Shown here: one piece after another, positions 54,403 through 63,902 of the stretch | Layout of the letters: every line of letters starts with the position of its first letter | Numbering within the stretch: position 1 is the stretch's first letter | Source: Campylobacteraceae bacterium | GTDB lineage: Bacteria; Campylobacterota; Campylobacteria; Campylobacterales; Arcobacteraceae | Assembly: GCA_013373175.1 (NCBI GenBank) | Contig: JABXII010000016.1 | Coordinates: forward strand, 164,046-228,045 | Length of the DNA stretch: 64,000 nucleotides | Direction: 5' to 3' | Notes under the pieces: model-generated | Database searches by the model: none | What the model was told of the DNA's origin: nothing | Seen by the model: the letters and a program-made list of their open reading frames with translations, nothing else | Translations under genes and position numbers: made by a program

Positions 54403-54969
54403 ATGTTCAAAATTGATGATTATTGGGAAGAAGAGTTTAATGAATACAAATCAGAAAAGATGTATAAAATCTACTTTGATAATTGTACTTTTATTAAATG
54501 TGACTTTTCAAAAGCATTTATTGACTCTTGTAAGTTTACAGAATGTACTTTTATAAATTGTGATTTATCCCTATCCATATTAAAATCATCTACTTTCAAT
54601 GATGTTACTTTTAAAAACTCCAAATTGATTGGTGTTTCATGGAGTTCATGTGATGAACCTTTTGATGTAAGTTTTGATTCATGTAATATCTCTCAAAACT
54701 CTTTTCATCTTTTAGACTTAAGAAAAATGGTATTTAAAAACTCTCTTATTAAAGATACAGGCTTTGAAGAGTGTAACTTAGACAGAGCTACTTTTGATAA
54801 TTGTGATTTAGAACTTTCTTCTTTTATAAGTAATAGTTTAATCAAAGCAAATTTTGAGACATCTAAAAACTACTTTATAGACCCTAAATCAAATGATTTA
54901 AAAGATGCAAGTTTTTCTTTACCTGAAGCACTTAGTTTTTTATCATTACTTCCTATTAAAATCAAATAG
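54403..54969 (+). CDS. Pentapeptide-repeat protein
   Basis: A 188-residue protein built almost entirely of five-residue repeats with aromatic or leucine centres, such as CTFIKCDFSKAFIDSCKF, CTFINCDLSLSILKSSTF and CNLDRATFDNCDLELSSF. These fold into a right-handed beta-helix. Some family members protect DNA gyrase (Qnr, McbG); no such role is evident here. No signal peptide. Confidence 0.9.
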   Translation: MFKIDDYWEEEFNEYKSEKMYKIYFDNCTFIKCDFSKAFIDSCKFTECTFINCDLSLSILKSSTFNDVTFKNSKLIGVSWSSCDEPFDVSFDSCNISQNSFHLLDLRKMVFKNSLIKDTGFEECNLDRATFDNCDLELSSFISNSLIKANFETSKNYFIDPKSNDLKDASFSLPEALSFLSLLPIKIK

Positions 54970-54981
54970 CATTAGATGAAG

Positions 54982-55365
54982 TTATGAAATAAGCTTATAG
55001 TTTCTATAGAAATTTATATTTTCCATCAGAAGTAGGGCAATTATACCCATAACCCAGTATAAAAACCATAATGAAATCATACCTTCAAAACTTCCTTCAC
55101 TATAATAGTCAACTACTTGGAAGATAAGAAAAAACATAACAATAGATTTAAAAGATAGATTTGAGTTTTTATTGAAATCTACTAAATCATAGTTTTTAAG
55201 TTTAAATTTGAAGTAGATAAAAACAGCAACTAAAGGAATAATAGCTAATAGATATAAATACTCTTTTTGAATAAGTTCTAAAGTTTTTTCTTGACCAAAT
55301 ACAAAAAGATAAGTTGTAATAATTCCTATTAAAGCTAGAGGGAATAGTATTTTTGGGTTGTTCAA
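54982..55365 (-). CDS. Hypothetical membrane protein
   Basis: A 127-residue protein with four membrane helices (ILFPLALIGIITTYLFVFGQ, YLLAIIPLVAVFIYFKF, IVMFFLIFQVVDYYSEG, LWFLYWVMGIIALLLMEN). No family is recognised. It converges with the pentapeptide gene. Confidence 0.7.
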   Translation of the reverse strand: MNNPKILFPLALIGIITTYLFVFGQEKTLELIQKEYLYLLAIIPLVAVFIYFKFKLKNYDLVDFNKNSNLSFKSIVMFFLIFQVVDYYSEGSFEGMISLWFLYWVMGIIALLLMENINFYRNYKLIS

Positions 55366-55463
55366 TCTTTTGTCCTAGTTTTTATTTGGAATTTTATCTA
55401 AATAGAAATTAAAGCAAAAATGCTAGAATTCTTCAAACTATAAAATAATGAAAAAGATTAGCC

Positions 55464-56003
55464 ATGGCAAGAGTATTAATTTTAACAGATATATTCGGGA
55501 AAAACTATTTTTCAAAGGAGTTATTAGCTTTTGATGAGTATTCTATTTTAGACCCTTATGAAGAAGAGTCTATTTTATTTGAAGATGAACATGAAGCTTA
55601 TAGTAAATATATAAAAGTGTGTGGACATGAAAAGTATTTACAAAAAGCAAAAGAATTTTGTCTTAAAGAAAACATCGAAGTAGTTATTGGTTTTAGTGCT
55701 GGAGGAAGTGTTGCCTGGAGATTAAGTGATTTAAATATTCCTTCTTTAAAAAAAGTTATCTCTTTTTATCCTTCTCAAATAAGAAATCATTTAGAAATAA
55801 GTCCAAAAGTAGAAGTAAATATAGTTTTTGCAAAAAAAGAACAAAGTTTTAATACACAAGATATTGTTGATGTTTTGAGAAACAAAGGAATAAAAGAAAT
55901 TCTAATAAGTGATTTTGAACATGGATTTATGAACAAAAAATCAAAGAACTTTAATGCAAAAGCTTTTGAAAAATATAAAGCATATCTAAAAGCTAAGCTA
56001 TGA
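55464..56003 (+). CDS. Alpha/beta-hydrolase-like protein
   Basis: A 179-residue cytoplasmic protein with a nucleophile elbow VVIGFSAGGSVAWRLS (G-x-S-x-G), an acid strand (VNIVFAKKEQSF) and a His in DFEHGFMNKKSKNF, as in small dienelactone-hydrolase-like proteins. The substrate is unknown. Its last 40 codons and terminator are present again at 62074-62200, showing a duplication of this end. Confidence 0.75.
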   Translation: MARVLILTDIFGKNYFSKELLAFDEYSILDPYEEESILFEDEHEAYSKYIKVCGHEKYLQKAKEFCLKENIEVVIGFSAGGSVAWRLSDLNIPSLKKVISFYPSQIRNHLEISPKVEVNIVFAKKEQSFNTQDIVDVLRNKGIKEILISDFEHGFMNKKSKNFNAKAFEKYKAYLKAKL

Positions 56004-56016
56004 AGCTTAGCTTTTA
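55890..56016 (+). repeat. Direct repeat A, copy 1 (hydrolase 3' end and terminator)
   Basis: Nearly the same sequence as 62074-62200, in the same direction. It covers the last 38 codons of the hydrolase gene, its stop and the terminator. The likeness stops right after the terminator. The copies enclose the tpsB-tpsA region and the sensor remnant. Confidence 0.88.
55988..56015. terminator. Bidirectional terminator between hydrolase and tpsB
   Basis: A perfect 12-bp stem (55988-55999 with 56004-56015) around the hydrolase TGA, ending in T runs in both directions. Confidence 0.85.
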
Positions 56017-56018
56017 TT

Positions 56019-57695
56019 TTAAAATACCCAACCAGCTTGAAGCATAAATCTGCTTGAATAATCATCTTGTGAAGTTACATCATGTTTGATATTTTGAGCT
56101 AAATGCGCATTAACAAACATATCTTTAAATGAACCATAATATCCTAATCCAAATGATTGTAATGTTCTAGGTTTTTCGTTTGTAGTATCTTGACTCATAA
56201 ATGCTCTACCTACATCATAAAACACAGATACAGAAGAGTTTAACTCTTTATAATTTGGAAGTGCATAAAATAACTCTGTATTAAAGATAAATCCATTTTC
56301 AGCACTTTCTTCTCCATTGGGATAATATTTAACTCCATAAATACCTCCAATACTTAAATCTTGACTACCATCTAAGTTTTTGTCACCTAAGGCATATTGT
56401 GCTTGGAAAGAGTTTTCCCATCTGATTTTAGGAGTTAATACAAAGTCTTGACCTAACTCTAAATTTAATTTAGTGAAGGTTCCATTTGTATTAGCCCCAT
56501 TCTCGTCATTCTGTCTGTCTTCATCACTATTAAACTTTAAATTTCCAGTAGTTAAAGATAATATAGCTCTTGATTGAGAATTTTTATTAAATACAACTTT
56601 GTTTTCAGTATAATCAACACCTACAGTTAATACTTTAGAATTTTTCTTTGTATATACATCTGATTCTTGAATTTCATCCTTCATTTTATTAAATGAAACT
56701 TCTGCAAAAAGATTGATATTTTTAAGTTTTGATCTTACATATGGATACTCTGTTTTAAAAGTAATAGAATCAGATGATCCTAATGCATTTAAATTATCAT
56801 ATGAACTTCCAAGTTCATAAGTAGTTTTAGAGATACTAACCTCTCCTCTTAATCCTTTTTCATTCATTGGAAAGTTATATGCTACTCTTCCATTTATAAG
56901 TTCTGTTTTTTCTGATATAAGACCTGAAAATGTTAATTTATCTCCTAGCTTAAATGGTGAGTTAATATCAACTCCAGCCATAACTCTATGTTTACCTGTG
57001 TATTGAGAACCATAGTTATCTGCTAATATATATCCGCTATATTTCTTAGTAGCTTCAGCTCCAATAATAAAGTCACTTGTTCCTACTTTTTTACCTGGTT
57101 TTACTTCTGCTTTATTTACAACAACCCCTGGTGTGTCATTGATAATAAGCATTGCTCTTTCAAGCGTATCAGTAGAAACTATATTTTCATCTTTAATTGA
57201 ATTTAAATTTTTTTGAAGTATCTTATCTTTTACTAATGAGTTATTATCTAAAATAAACTCTCCATAGTTTCCTTCAATTATATTTATCTTTAATACACCT
57301 TCTTGTGAGAAAATGTTTTGTCTAGGAATATAAGCCCTTGCTACAAAGTATCCTTTTTCTCTATATGCTTTTGTAATTAAGGTTGCAACTTCTTGCATAT
57401 CTTTAAAGCTTAATTCTTTGTTTTCATAAGAAGAGATTATTTTTTTTAATTTCTTATCTGAAAGCTTGTTATTTCCTTCTATTTCAATTATTTTAATAAA
57501 TACTTTTTTACTATCATCAAACTTTTTTAAAGGTTCTTCTACTTTATTGTCTAAAGAAGGAAGTTCAACTTCTTTCTCTTTTTTTAATTTTGGAGGTTGT
57601 ACTTGTTTTAAGGCATCACCTATATTTGGAACATCAGCTGCACTTAATGATAGTGATGTGATTATTGATAATGCTATAATATTTTTTGTCTTCAT
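56019..57695 (-). CDS. TpsB two-partner secretion transporter (ShlB/FhaC family)
   Basis: A 558-residue outer-membrane beta-barrel of the Omp85/TpsB family. Signal peptide IIALSIITSLSLSAAD, then two POTRA domains (the second with YFVARAYIPRQNIFSQEG and INIIEGNYGEF), then a 16-strand barrel with the loop segment LRGEVSISK. It exports and folds TpsA proteins from the periplasm. It starts 10 bases after the TpsA gene ends, so the pair is one operon. Confidence 0.93.
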   Translation of the reverse strand: MKTKNIIALSIITSLSLSAADVPNIGDALKQVQPPKLKKEKEVELPSLDNKVEEPLKKFDDSKKVFIKIIEIEGNNKLSDKKLKKIISSYENKELSFKDMQEVATLITKAYREKGYFVARAYIPRQNIFSQEGVLKINIIEGNYGEFILDNNSLVKDKILQKNLNSIKDENIVSTDTLERAMLIINDTPGVVVNKAEVKPGKKVGTSDFIIGAEATKKYSGYILADNYGSQYTGKHRVMAGVDINSPFKLGDKLTFSGLISEKTELINGRVAYNFPMNEKGLRGEVSISKTTYELGSSYDNLNALGSSDSITFKTEYPYVRSKLKNINLFAEVSFNKMKDEIQESDVYTKKNSKVLTVGVDYTENKVVFNKNSQSRAILSLTTGNLKFNSDEDRQNDENGANTNGTFTKLNLELGQDFVLTPKIRWENSFQAQYALGDKNLDGSQDLSIGGIYGVKYYPNGEESAENGFIFNTELFYALPNYKELNSSVSVFYDVGRAFMSQDTTNEKPRTLQSFGLGYYGSFKDMFVNAHLAQNIKHDVTSQDDYSSRFMLQAGWVF

Positions 57696-57705
57696 TCTTT
57701 ACTTC

Positions 57706-60700
57706 CTATATTTCATCTTCTGCTATATAAAACTCTTGCTCTACACCTGTTGGTAATGCTACTCCACCATTTACTAGCACAATTTGTGAACTTCTTGAAA
57801 GTGGCACTTTTACTTCATCAACACTTTGTCCTGTTGCTTCTTCTTGCATCTGTTTTGCTTGGCTCATACTTACTTTTTTTGTAGCTTGCCCTTCTATTGG
57901 TTTTGAAACAATTTGTTTGTTTTCTCCAACATTAAAAGATACGTTTACATTCTTAGCACTTAATCTTTTGATTTGTGGAAGGGTTACTTGTGTAATGGAT
58001 TCTTTATTAACAATAGGAGTGATTAGCTTGTTTATTGTTTCTGTCTTAACTTCTGGTTTATCAATTATTGGCTTCGAAATAACTTTTGTACCAATTAACC
58101 AAATAGGTTTACCAATTCCATCTTTTCCTACTTGCCAAGATAAAGCTGGAGCTCCTTTTATCATTGTAGAATCTTCAACTATATCCCAATTAGCATTTTT
58201 GAAAATATTTAAGTCTTTCATTGATGATGCACTTAGACCTTGTGAACCAGCTTTATCGTTTGCATATCCACTCTTAGTCGTATTCCAAAAAGAGTTGCTT
58301 ATATTAAGGGTTGTTCCTGTTTGATGTAAACCAACAAACCCATGTCCCTTTGAAGTATCTGTAACATTAACTTTTCCATTTGCATATGAATTATTAATCG
58401 CTGTTGAATATCCATCAGCTGTTCTACTCCATCCTATAAATCCTCCAGAGTGCTCATTTGCTGTTACATCAACCTCTGTATATGAATCATTAATAATAAT
58501 ATTATTGGAAAAACTACTTCCCGAACCAACTAGTCCAGCTACATATTTATCTCCAGATACTGTTCCTTTAGAGTACGATCTATTTATCTCTCCTGTTCGT
58601 AAGATTCCTACTAATCCCCCAACATAATTATTTCCTGTAACTGTAGTATCAGCATAAGAGTCATTAATTGTAGTGTCCTGTGTATATCCAATTAATCCCC
58701 CAGCATAATTATTTCCTGTAACTGTTGTTTCTTTTGAATATGAATCATTTATCGTAGTATTTTTTGTATGACCGGCTAATCCACCAATTTGATCATCTCC
58801 TGAAATTGTAGATGACTTAGCATGCGAACTATTAATAATAGCATTGTCTGCATATCCTACAACTCCTCCAATATAGTCACTTGATGCGTCTATCTCTCCT
58901 TCAAAGTAACTATCTGTAATACTAATATCATTTGTTGTACTTCCCTGACCATATCCTAAAATTCCACCGACAGCGCTAGTTCCTGTAATGGTTGCTTTAC
59001 TATATGAATTATCAATCTCTAACTTGTTAGCATAACTTATCAAACCTCCAATATTATACTCAGAAGCATTGATTGTCCCTTCAAAATAACTATCAGTGAT
59101 ACTTGAGCCTGTATTATTTTCAGTGCTATCTCCTGTAGAACCGACAAGTCCACCTAGGGAATTATTACCATTTATTGTTGCTTTACTATATGAATTGTTG
59201 ATTTGAGTATTACTCATTCTCCCTATTAATCCCCCAAGAGAGTTCGTTCCTTTTAAAATTGATACGATTGAATGAGAATCATTGATTTGAGTATTTAATG
59301 AGTATCCTATTAAACCTCCTACAAAGAATCCACTAGTATTAAGAAGTCCCTCAAAATAACTATTGGAGATAGTTATAATGTCATCATTTGTTCCACTAGT
59401 CCATCCTACAAGTCCACCCAGAAAGCTATGTCCTGTAATTGCCCCAGTACTGTAAGAGTTTGTTATTGACCCAGACGAAGATAATTGCCCAACTAGTCCT
59501 CCTGCCATTAGGTTTGTAGTTCCACCATTTATATTCATTGTAGAAAAAGAATCTCTTATACTTGATTCCTGTAAGATACCAACCAGTCCACCAAAGTTAG
59601 AACCATTTGTATGAGTGGCATTGTTCGTACCTTGAGATGAAGAGTTAATTATTTTTGAGTTTTCTTGTGCATTACCAACTAAACCTCCTACTGTATTTGC
59701 TCCATTTACATCTCCAGAAAAAGAACTATTGCTTAGTTCTGTATCTTTCATCAAAGCTGCAATTCCTCCTACTTGAACAGCATTGATCGGATTTGTTTGC
59801 GTTGCACTTACACTACCTGATACATGAATATTGTCTAAAATAGAACCTTTTGCAAAACCAACTAATGCACCAGCATTTGTAACACCTGTTATATCAACAT
59901 TTGTCATTCTCAAGTTTCTTATTTCAGCATTGTCTAAATTAAAAAACATACCTACTCTAAAACCAGTATATGCATCTGTTCCATCAAGAGTAGGTCTATT
60001 TATATACAAAGAATCAATCGCATAATCTTTTCCATCCAACTTTCCAGTAAAGGGATAACCTATCATCTCAAAACCTTTACCACCATTCCAATTTACTGTA
60101 TCACTAGCATCAATATCACTTCCAAGTTCATAATTACCATTTAAAGCTGTATTTATCCATTGAAGTTGATGGACATTATTAATTACAACTTTTCCATTTG
60201 TATCAAAAATAACTTTATCAGAAGTATTTTCTGCATTAAAATATACTCCACCATTTATATCGTTGGTATTCTCTATGGTTGCATTAACATATATCTCATC
60301 TCCAGCTGTTAATGTAAGTTTTGTTGTATCGGCCCAAATGATATTCTCATTGACTGTTACATCGTTATCTGCTTGAAGCTCTACATCTCCTGAAACTAAA
60401 GCATTTTGAATTGCACTTGCACTAACACTAGCTCCTGTTAAACTGCTTCCACCTGTATTTTCTATAATCATATTATCTGGGTCTAACAGCCACTTAGATG
60501 CTTCAATAGAAGTTGAAGAAGCTACATTTAGTTCTCGTCCTGAAGTCTCTATAAATCCACCTTTGGCTTTAATAGTCCCATTAATATTTGCAGTACCACC
60601 ATAGGCAAAAAGTTCTACAAATCCAGTAACCCCATCTAAAGAGTTTGCTTCAATAACACCTTCGTTGTTAACAACACCTTTTAGTAGTTCATCTACTGCA

Positions 60701-61431
60701 TTTGTTGTTAAGTATATTTCTCCACCATCAGCATAAATAGCACCTTTGTTTTCAACTAAAGAATCTAATACACCTTTATTTACTGTTAAATTAACTAGCG
60801 AGTTTCCATTTAGATTTATAGTTACCTCTTTTGCACCTACTAATCTTACTGAACCTTTTACTGCTTTTATAGTTCCTTCATTTGAAACAGAATTTGCTAA
60901 TAAAACAGCATACCCCGAATCAGTAATATCAATTTCACCAAGGTTTATAATAGATTCATTTGATGAACCTGCAAACTTGTAATTTCCTGCATTGAAATCA
61001 TTATCAGAAAGATTTTTTGTAGTAGCAAGTAAACCAGCAGTATTAATCTTTGCATTCTTGCCAAATAAAACACCATTTGAATTTAAAATCCAAACTTGTC
61101 CATTTGCATTAAGAGCTCCATTTATAATAGACTTTTCATTACCAATAACTCTATTTAACGCAATAGAATTAACATTTGGTTGTTTAAAATTTACAACTTC
61201 ATCAGCAGCAATATTAAACTTATTCCAGTTAATGGAAACTTTGTTTGTGTTTTGAATAATATTTGTAGTTTTGCCACTTTGAGAGATATTTGCACTACCA
61301 GAAGTAACAGTTCCACCAGTTGGAGCTGCAAAAGTTAATGTTGAAGAACTTAATAAAGCACTAACAACTAAACTAATTTTCCCACCTTTAAGAATTCTAA
61401 ATCTAGAATTAAAATCAATTAGTCTTTTCAT
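57706..61431 (-). CDS. TpsA haemagglutinin-type exoprotein with GLUG repeats
   Basis: A 1241-residue secreted protein. It has an extended signal peptide (LIDFNSRFRILKGGKISLVV), then the TPS domain (about 40-290) with INWNKFNIAADEVVNFKQPN, NRVIGNEKSIINGAL and WILNSNGVLFGKNAKI. About 15 GLUG-like repeats follow in residues 440-1010 (such as VGGLVGNAQENS, AGGLIGYTQDTT), predicted beta-helix. The C-terminal 200 residues are less ordered. TpsA proteins act as adhesins or contact toxins; no toxin domain was seen. It is exported by the TpsB encoded downstream. Confidence 0.93.
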   Translation of the reverse strand: MKRLIDFNSRFRILKGGKISLVVSALLSSSTLTFAAPTGGTVTSGSANISQSGKTTNIIQNTNKVSINWNKFNIAADEVVNFKQPNVNSIALNRVIGNEKSIINGALNANGQVWILNSNGVLFGKNAKINTAGLLATTKNLSDNDFNAGNYKFAGSSNESIINLGEIDITDSGYAVLLANSVSNEGTIKAVKGSVRLVGAKEVTINLNGNSLVNLTVNKGVLDSLVENKGAIYADGGEIYLTTNAVDELLKGVVNNEGVIEANSLDGVTGFVELFAYGGTANINGTIKAKGGFIETSGRELNVASSTSIEASKWLLDPDNMIIENTGGSSLTGASVSASAIQNALVSGDVELQADNDVTVNENIIWADTTKLTLTAGDEIYVNATIENTNDINGGVYFNAENTSDKVIFDTNGKVVINNVHQLQWINTALNGNYELGSDIDASDTVNWNGGKGFEMIGYPFTGKLDGKDYAIDSLYINRPTLDGTDAYTGFRVGMFFNLDNAEIRNLRMTNVDITGVTNAGALVGFAKGSILDNIHVSGSVSATQTNPINAVQVGGIAALMKDTELSNSSFSGDVNGANTVGGLVGNAQENSKIINSSSQGTNNATHTNGSNFGGLVGILQESSIRDSFSTMNINGGTTNLMAGGLVGQLSSSGSITNSYSTGAITGHSFLGGLVGWTSGTNDDIITISNSYFEGLLNTSGFFVGGLIGYSLNTQINDSHSIVSILKGTNSLGGLIGRMSNTQINNSYSKATINGNNSLGGLVGSTGDSTENNTGSSITDSYFEGTINASEYNIGGLISYANKLEIDNSYSKATITGTSAVGGILGYGQGSTTNDISITDSYFEGEIDASSDYIGGVVGYADNAIINSSHAKSSTISGDDQIGGLAGHTKNTTINDSYSKETTVTGNNYAGGLIGYTQDTTINDSYADTTVTGNNYVGGLVGILRTGEINRSYSKGTVSGDKYVAGLVGSGSSFSNNIIINDSYTEVDVTANEHSGGFIGWSRTADGYSTAINNSYANGKVNVTDTSKGHGFVGLHQTGTTLNISNSFWNTTKSGYANDKAGSQGLSASSMKDLNIFKNANWDIVEDSTMIKGAPALSWQVGKDGIGKPIWLIGTKVISKPIIDKPEVKTETINKLITPIVNKESITQVTLPQIKRLSAKNVNVSFNVGENKQIVSKPIEGQATKKVSMSQAKQMQEEATGQSVDEVKVPLSRSSQIVLVNGGVALPTGVEQEFYIAEDEI

Positions 61432-61470
61432 TTTTTTCCTTTATGACAATGTAGTGAATTATTTGATAAT

Positions 61471-61530
61471 ATTATACAAGATAATTGTCGGAAATCTGAC
61501 GGATTTTTTTTTGTTCATTTTGCTATAATA
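61471..61530. promoter_or_regulatory. Divergent promoter of tpsA and the sensor remnant, with CGGA direct repeats
   Basis: Two CGGA boxes at 61489 and 61500, 11 bases apart, lie between two TATAAT boxes: one on the plus strand (61524-61529) and one on the minus strand (read from 61476 to 61471). They occupy the -35 place of each. Direct repeats one helical turn apart fit an OmpR/PhoB-type activator. The whole region is repeated at 63857. The activator is not in the window. Confidence 0.6.
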
Positions 61531-61627
61531 CGGTGGAAAGAAGGAATTTGATTTTTAGATATATAATGGTTTTTAATATTTTATTAATTTCACTTTTTAG
61601 AAATAATTTTTTTAATATAGAGATTAA
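61485..61627 (+). repeat. Direct repeat B, copy 1 (divergent promoter and start of sensor gene)
   Basis: About 143 bases that match 63858-64000 nearly base for base, including the CGGA boxes, the plus-strand promoter and the first 26 codons of the sensor gene. Copy 2 continues past the window edge. Confidence 0.88.
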
Positions 61628-61948
61628 TACAAGAGATAAGAACATTGATAATTTTGATTTTTTTACTACAAAAGTAGTGAGAATATAACAATTAAGGAAA
61701 TTGTAGATATAAACTTTAAAGAAAAATCTTCTAATAATTTTTCTTTAGGCTATGTTCCCTAAGAGCTTTAGAAAAAGTTAAAAATAAAAAATAACAGTCA
61801 AAACTCAAAATTTATTTTAACAATAAATGAGCATTTTTATGAAAAATTCAATCTTTATTATTTTGATAAAAAATGGATAAAAAAAGAAAATGGTTTATTC
61901 AAACCGATACAAAATCGTGAAATAAAAATGAATAAACTATCTTTTTAA
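61548..61948 (+). pseudogene. Decayed sensor-like gene (7TMR-DISM-type domain)
   Basis: Starts like the intact gene at 63921 (VFNILLISLFRNNFFNIEIN after a TTG or ATG) but is broken by at least two frameshifts and stops. Later pieces in other frames read SENITIKEIVDINFKEKSS, and SKFILTINEHFYEKFNLYYF then DKKWIKKENGLFKPI. This order fits a periplasmic 7TMR-DISM sensor domain of a histidine kinase or cyclase. The rest of the gene is gone. Domain naming is tentative; decay is clear. Confidence 0.65.
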
Positions 61949-61963
61949 CTTTTTTAGTTAAAA
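61943..61963 (+). terminator. Hairpin after the sensor remnant
   Basis: An 8-bp stem (61943-61950 with 61956-61963) with a 5-T loop at the end of the decayed gene. Confidence 0.4.
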
Positions 61964-62073
61964 GGGAATACACCTATTTGGGTAATTTACAACTATATAA
62001 TAGCCAAGATTTTTTTTTCAATTAACAAATAAGTATAAATAATTTTATGTCATAAAAATCTTAATATGCTAAT

Positions 62074-62200
62074 AATAAAAGAAGTTTTAATAAGTGATTT
62101 TGAACATGGATTTATGAACAAAAAATCAAAGAACTTTAATGCAAAAGCTTTTAAAAAATATAAAGCATATCTAAAAGCTAAGCAATGAAGCTTAGCTTTT
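62074..62200 (+). repeat. Direct repeat A, copy 2 (hydrolase 3' fragment)
   Basis: Copy of the last 38 codons of the hydrolase gene, with stop and terminator. It encodes KEVLISDFEHGFMNKKSKNF and on, but has no start of its own. It lies between the sensor remnant and the autotransporter gene. Confidence 0.88.
62173..62200. terminator. Bidirectional terminator between the hydrolase fragment and the autotransporter
   Basis: An 11-bp stem (62173-62183 with 62190-62200), derived from the one at 55988 with a slightly larger loop. Confidence 0.8.
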
Positions 62201-62204
62201 TAGA

Positions 62205-63806
62205 TTAAAACTTATAAGTATATTTAGCAGAGATTACATGGTTTGTATAATCACTACCTTCTCCTTGAAAGTTGTAAGAGAAGTTAATATTTGTTAAATC
62301 ATTAATGTTATTTTCATAACCAATACCAAGGTCATAACTAAATCTACCATTATCAATACCTTCTGTTTCAAAAGATAAACCAGAAGCACCTTGATAAGAA
62401 GAAGAAACAATATTATTATCATCTTTTAAATCATAACCAATATTTACATTTCCAAATAAGTTTGAATTTTCATTTAGTTTATAAAATCCAAGAGTTCCTA
62501 TACCTAGAATAAATTCACTTGAAGTAAATTTATCAACCTCTAAGTTTAAAGCATCAGCTCCACTTTCACTATAATTAGGTGATTTAAAATGTCTATATGT
62601 AGTTGATACTAAAGGTTGTAATAGAAGTTTTTCATCAACTCTATAATCTCTAATTAGTTTTAAATCTACAGATGCTACTTTTGAAGTATAATCAGCTTTT
62701 GCATTTTTACCCATGAATTCAATACCTCTATTACTAGAAGTATCTTGCCAAGAATAACCAAGTTGATACATAAAATGTGTTTTGTTATCTAAAATAGGAG
62801 TATTTCCATAAACAATTAAACTATAAACATCAATATCAGAAGTTTGAGAAACATTGTTTACATCTACATCAGCATTAGTATAGAAGAAACCAAAACCAAT
62901 TTGTTTGTTTTCAGCATATTCTCCATCAAAACCAAATCCAATACCATAAGTGTCAATATCAAAACCATTAACACCATCTTTATCATCTTGAGAACCTTTA
63001 GAACCATAAGGTTTAATCCAAATATTTTTTTCAGATAACATCTCATCCCCAGAGTTAAGACCACCAGCATTTAAGTTTACATTTTGTCTTTGAGAAACAA
63101 TGTTTGATACGTTGTTAGAGATTTGATTAGAAGCAGTAAAACTAGATGTCGTAGTTTGAGGAGTAGTAGAATCAACTGCATCTGCTACTTGCTTGTTAGA
63201 ACTAAGATTATTAAGTGCATTAACAACCCCATCCATTTGCTTATAGTTAGCACTACTGTCAATAATGTTTTGTAATGTTACTGCTGCCTTTCCTGCATTT
63301 TTATTATCACTTGCTATTGTGTTTCCTACTGTTTGGGCTTGGATACTTTTTAACCATATTGCTCTTATTGATGAATAATTTATACTATAAAATTCAAAAT
63401 CAAGAAGTGCAGAGTTATCATTTATCTTTACATTGTTTTTAAAATATGTTAATGCTTCATCTGTATTACTTGGGATTACAGCAGTACCACCATAAGCAAT
63501 CTGACCATTAGTAAAGAAAGCTTGAAAATTTTTACCTGCAGATAAAATACCAGCATTAACTGTATCTGTATAATCAACTGTAACTGTACTATTACCATTG
63601 AAATTATAATCATCGAAAGTAAAAATAAACTCATAAGTTGAATTTATTGATGTGTTATATTTAACAAAACTACGGGCAATGTCATAAGAACTATTGTTAG
63701 ATGCAGTTACTTTTAGATCTTTTACCGTATAACTATCACTATATAAATTTGAAGTAGCTAAGAGGCTACAAGCAAGCAGTGAAAATTTTGTTTTTGTTGT
63801 TTTCAT
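62205..63806 (-). CDS. Autotransporter (type Va) protein with a short passenger
   Basis: A 533-residue protein. It has a signal peptide (FSLLACSLLATSNLYSDS), a passenger of about 230 residues (DLKVTASNNSSYDIARSFVK), then a C-terminal beta-barrel from about 260 starting IWIKPYGSKGSQDDKDGVNG and ending in YTYKF, the terminal Phe needed for barrel assembly. The passenger is short for the family and not recognised; it could be a surface domain that stays attached. Its promoter is a copy of the tpsA promoter. Confidence 0.9.
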   Translation of the reverse strand: MKTTKTKFSLLACSLLATSNLYSDSYTVKDLKVTASNNSSYDIARSFVKYNTSINSTYEFIFTFDDYNFNGNSTVTVDYTDTVNAGILSAGKNFQAFFTNGQIAYGGTAVIPSNTDEALTYFKNNVKINDNSALLDFEFYSINYSSIRAIWLKSIQAQTVGNTIASDNKNAGKAAVTLQNIIDSSANYKQMDGVVNALNNLSSNKQVADAVDSTTPQTTTSSFTASNQISNNVSNIVSQRQNVNLNAGGLNSGDEMLSEKNIWIKPYGSKGSQDDKDGVNGFDIDTYGIGFGFDGEYAENKQIGFGFFYTNADVDVNNVSQTSDIDVYSLIVYGNTPILDNKTHFMYQLGYSWQDTSSNRGIEFMGKNAKADYTSKVASVDLKLIRDYRVDEKLLLQPLVSTTYRHFKSPNYSESGADALNLEVDKFTSSEFILGIGTLGFYKLNENSNLFGNVNIGYDLKDDNNIVSSSYQGASGLSFETEGIDNGRFSYDLGIGYENNINDLTNINFSYNFQGEGSDYTNHVISAKYTYKF

Positions 63807-63845
63807 TTTTTCCCTTGTGTAATTTTATAAATTATTTAAAACAAT

Positions 63846-63902
63846 TCTATAAAAAAGTTGTCGGAAATCTGACGGATTTTTTTTTGTTCATTTTGCTATA
63901 AT
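63846..63902. promoter_or_regulatory. Divergent promoter of the autotransporter and the sensor gene, with CGGA direct repeats
   Basis: Second copy of the region at 61471. CGGA boxes lie at 63862 and 63873, 11 bases apart. Plus-strand TATAAT at 63897-63902; the minus-strand -10 reads TATAGA (63851-63846), so the autotransporter promoter has drifted. The same regulator should control both surface-protein genes. Confidence 0.6.

Noticed and set aside
58380..59710. Repeated DNA blocks of similar length, at first sight like a CRISPR or other repeat array
   Set aside because: The blocks keep frame with the tpsA gene and encode its GLUG repeats (xGGLVG). Spacing and sequence vary as expected of protein repeats.
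61949..62073. Possible insertion-sequence scar between the sensor remnant and the hydrolase fragment
   Set aside because: No terminal inverted repeats, transposase pieces or target duplications could be found in this AT-rich stretch.
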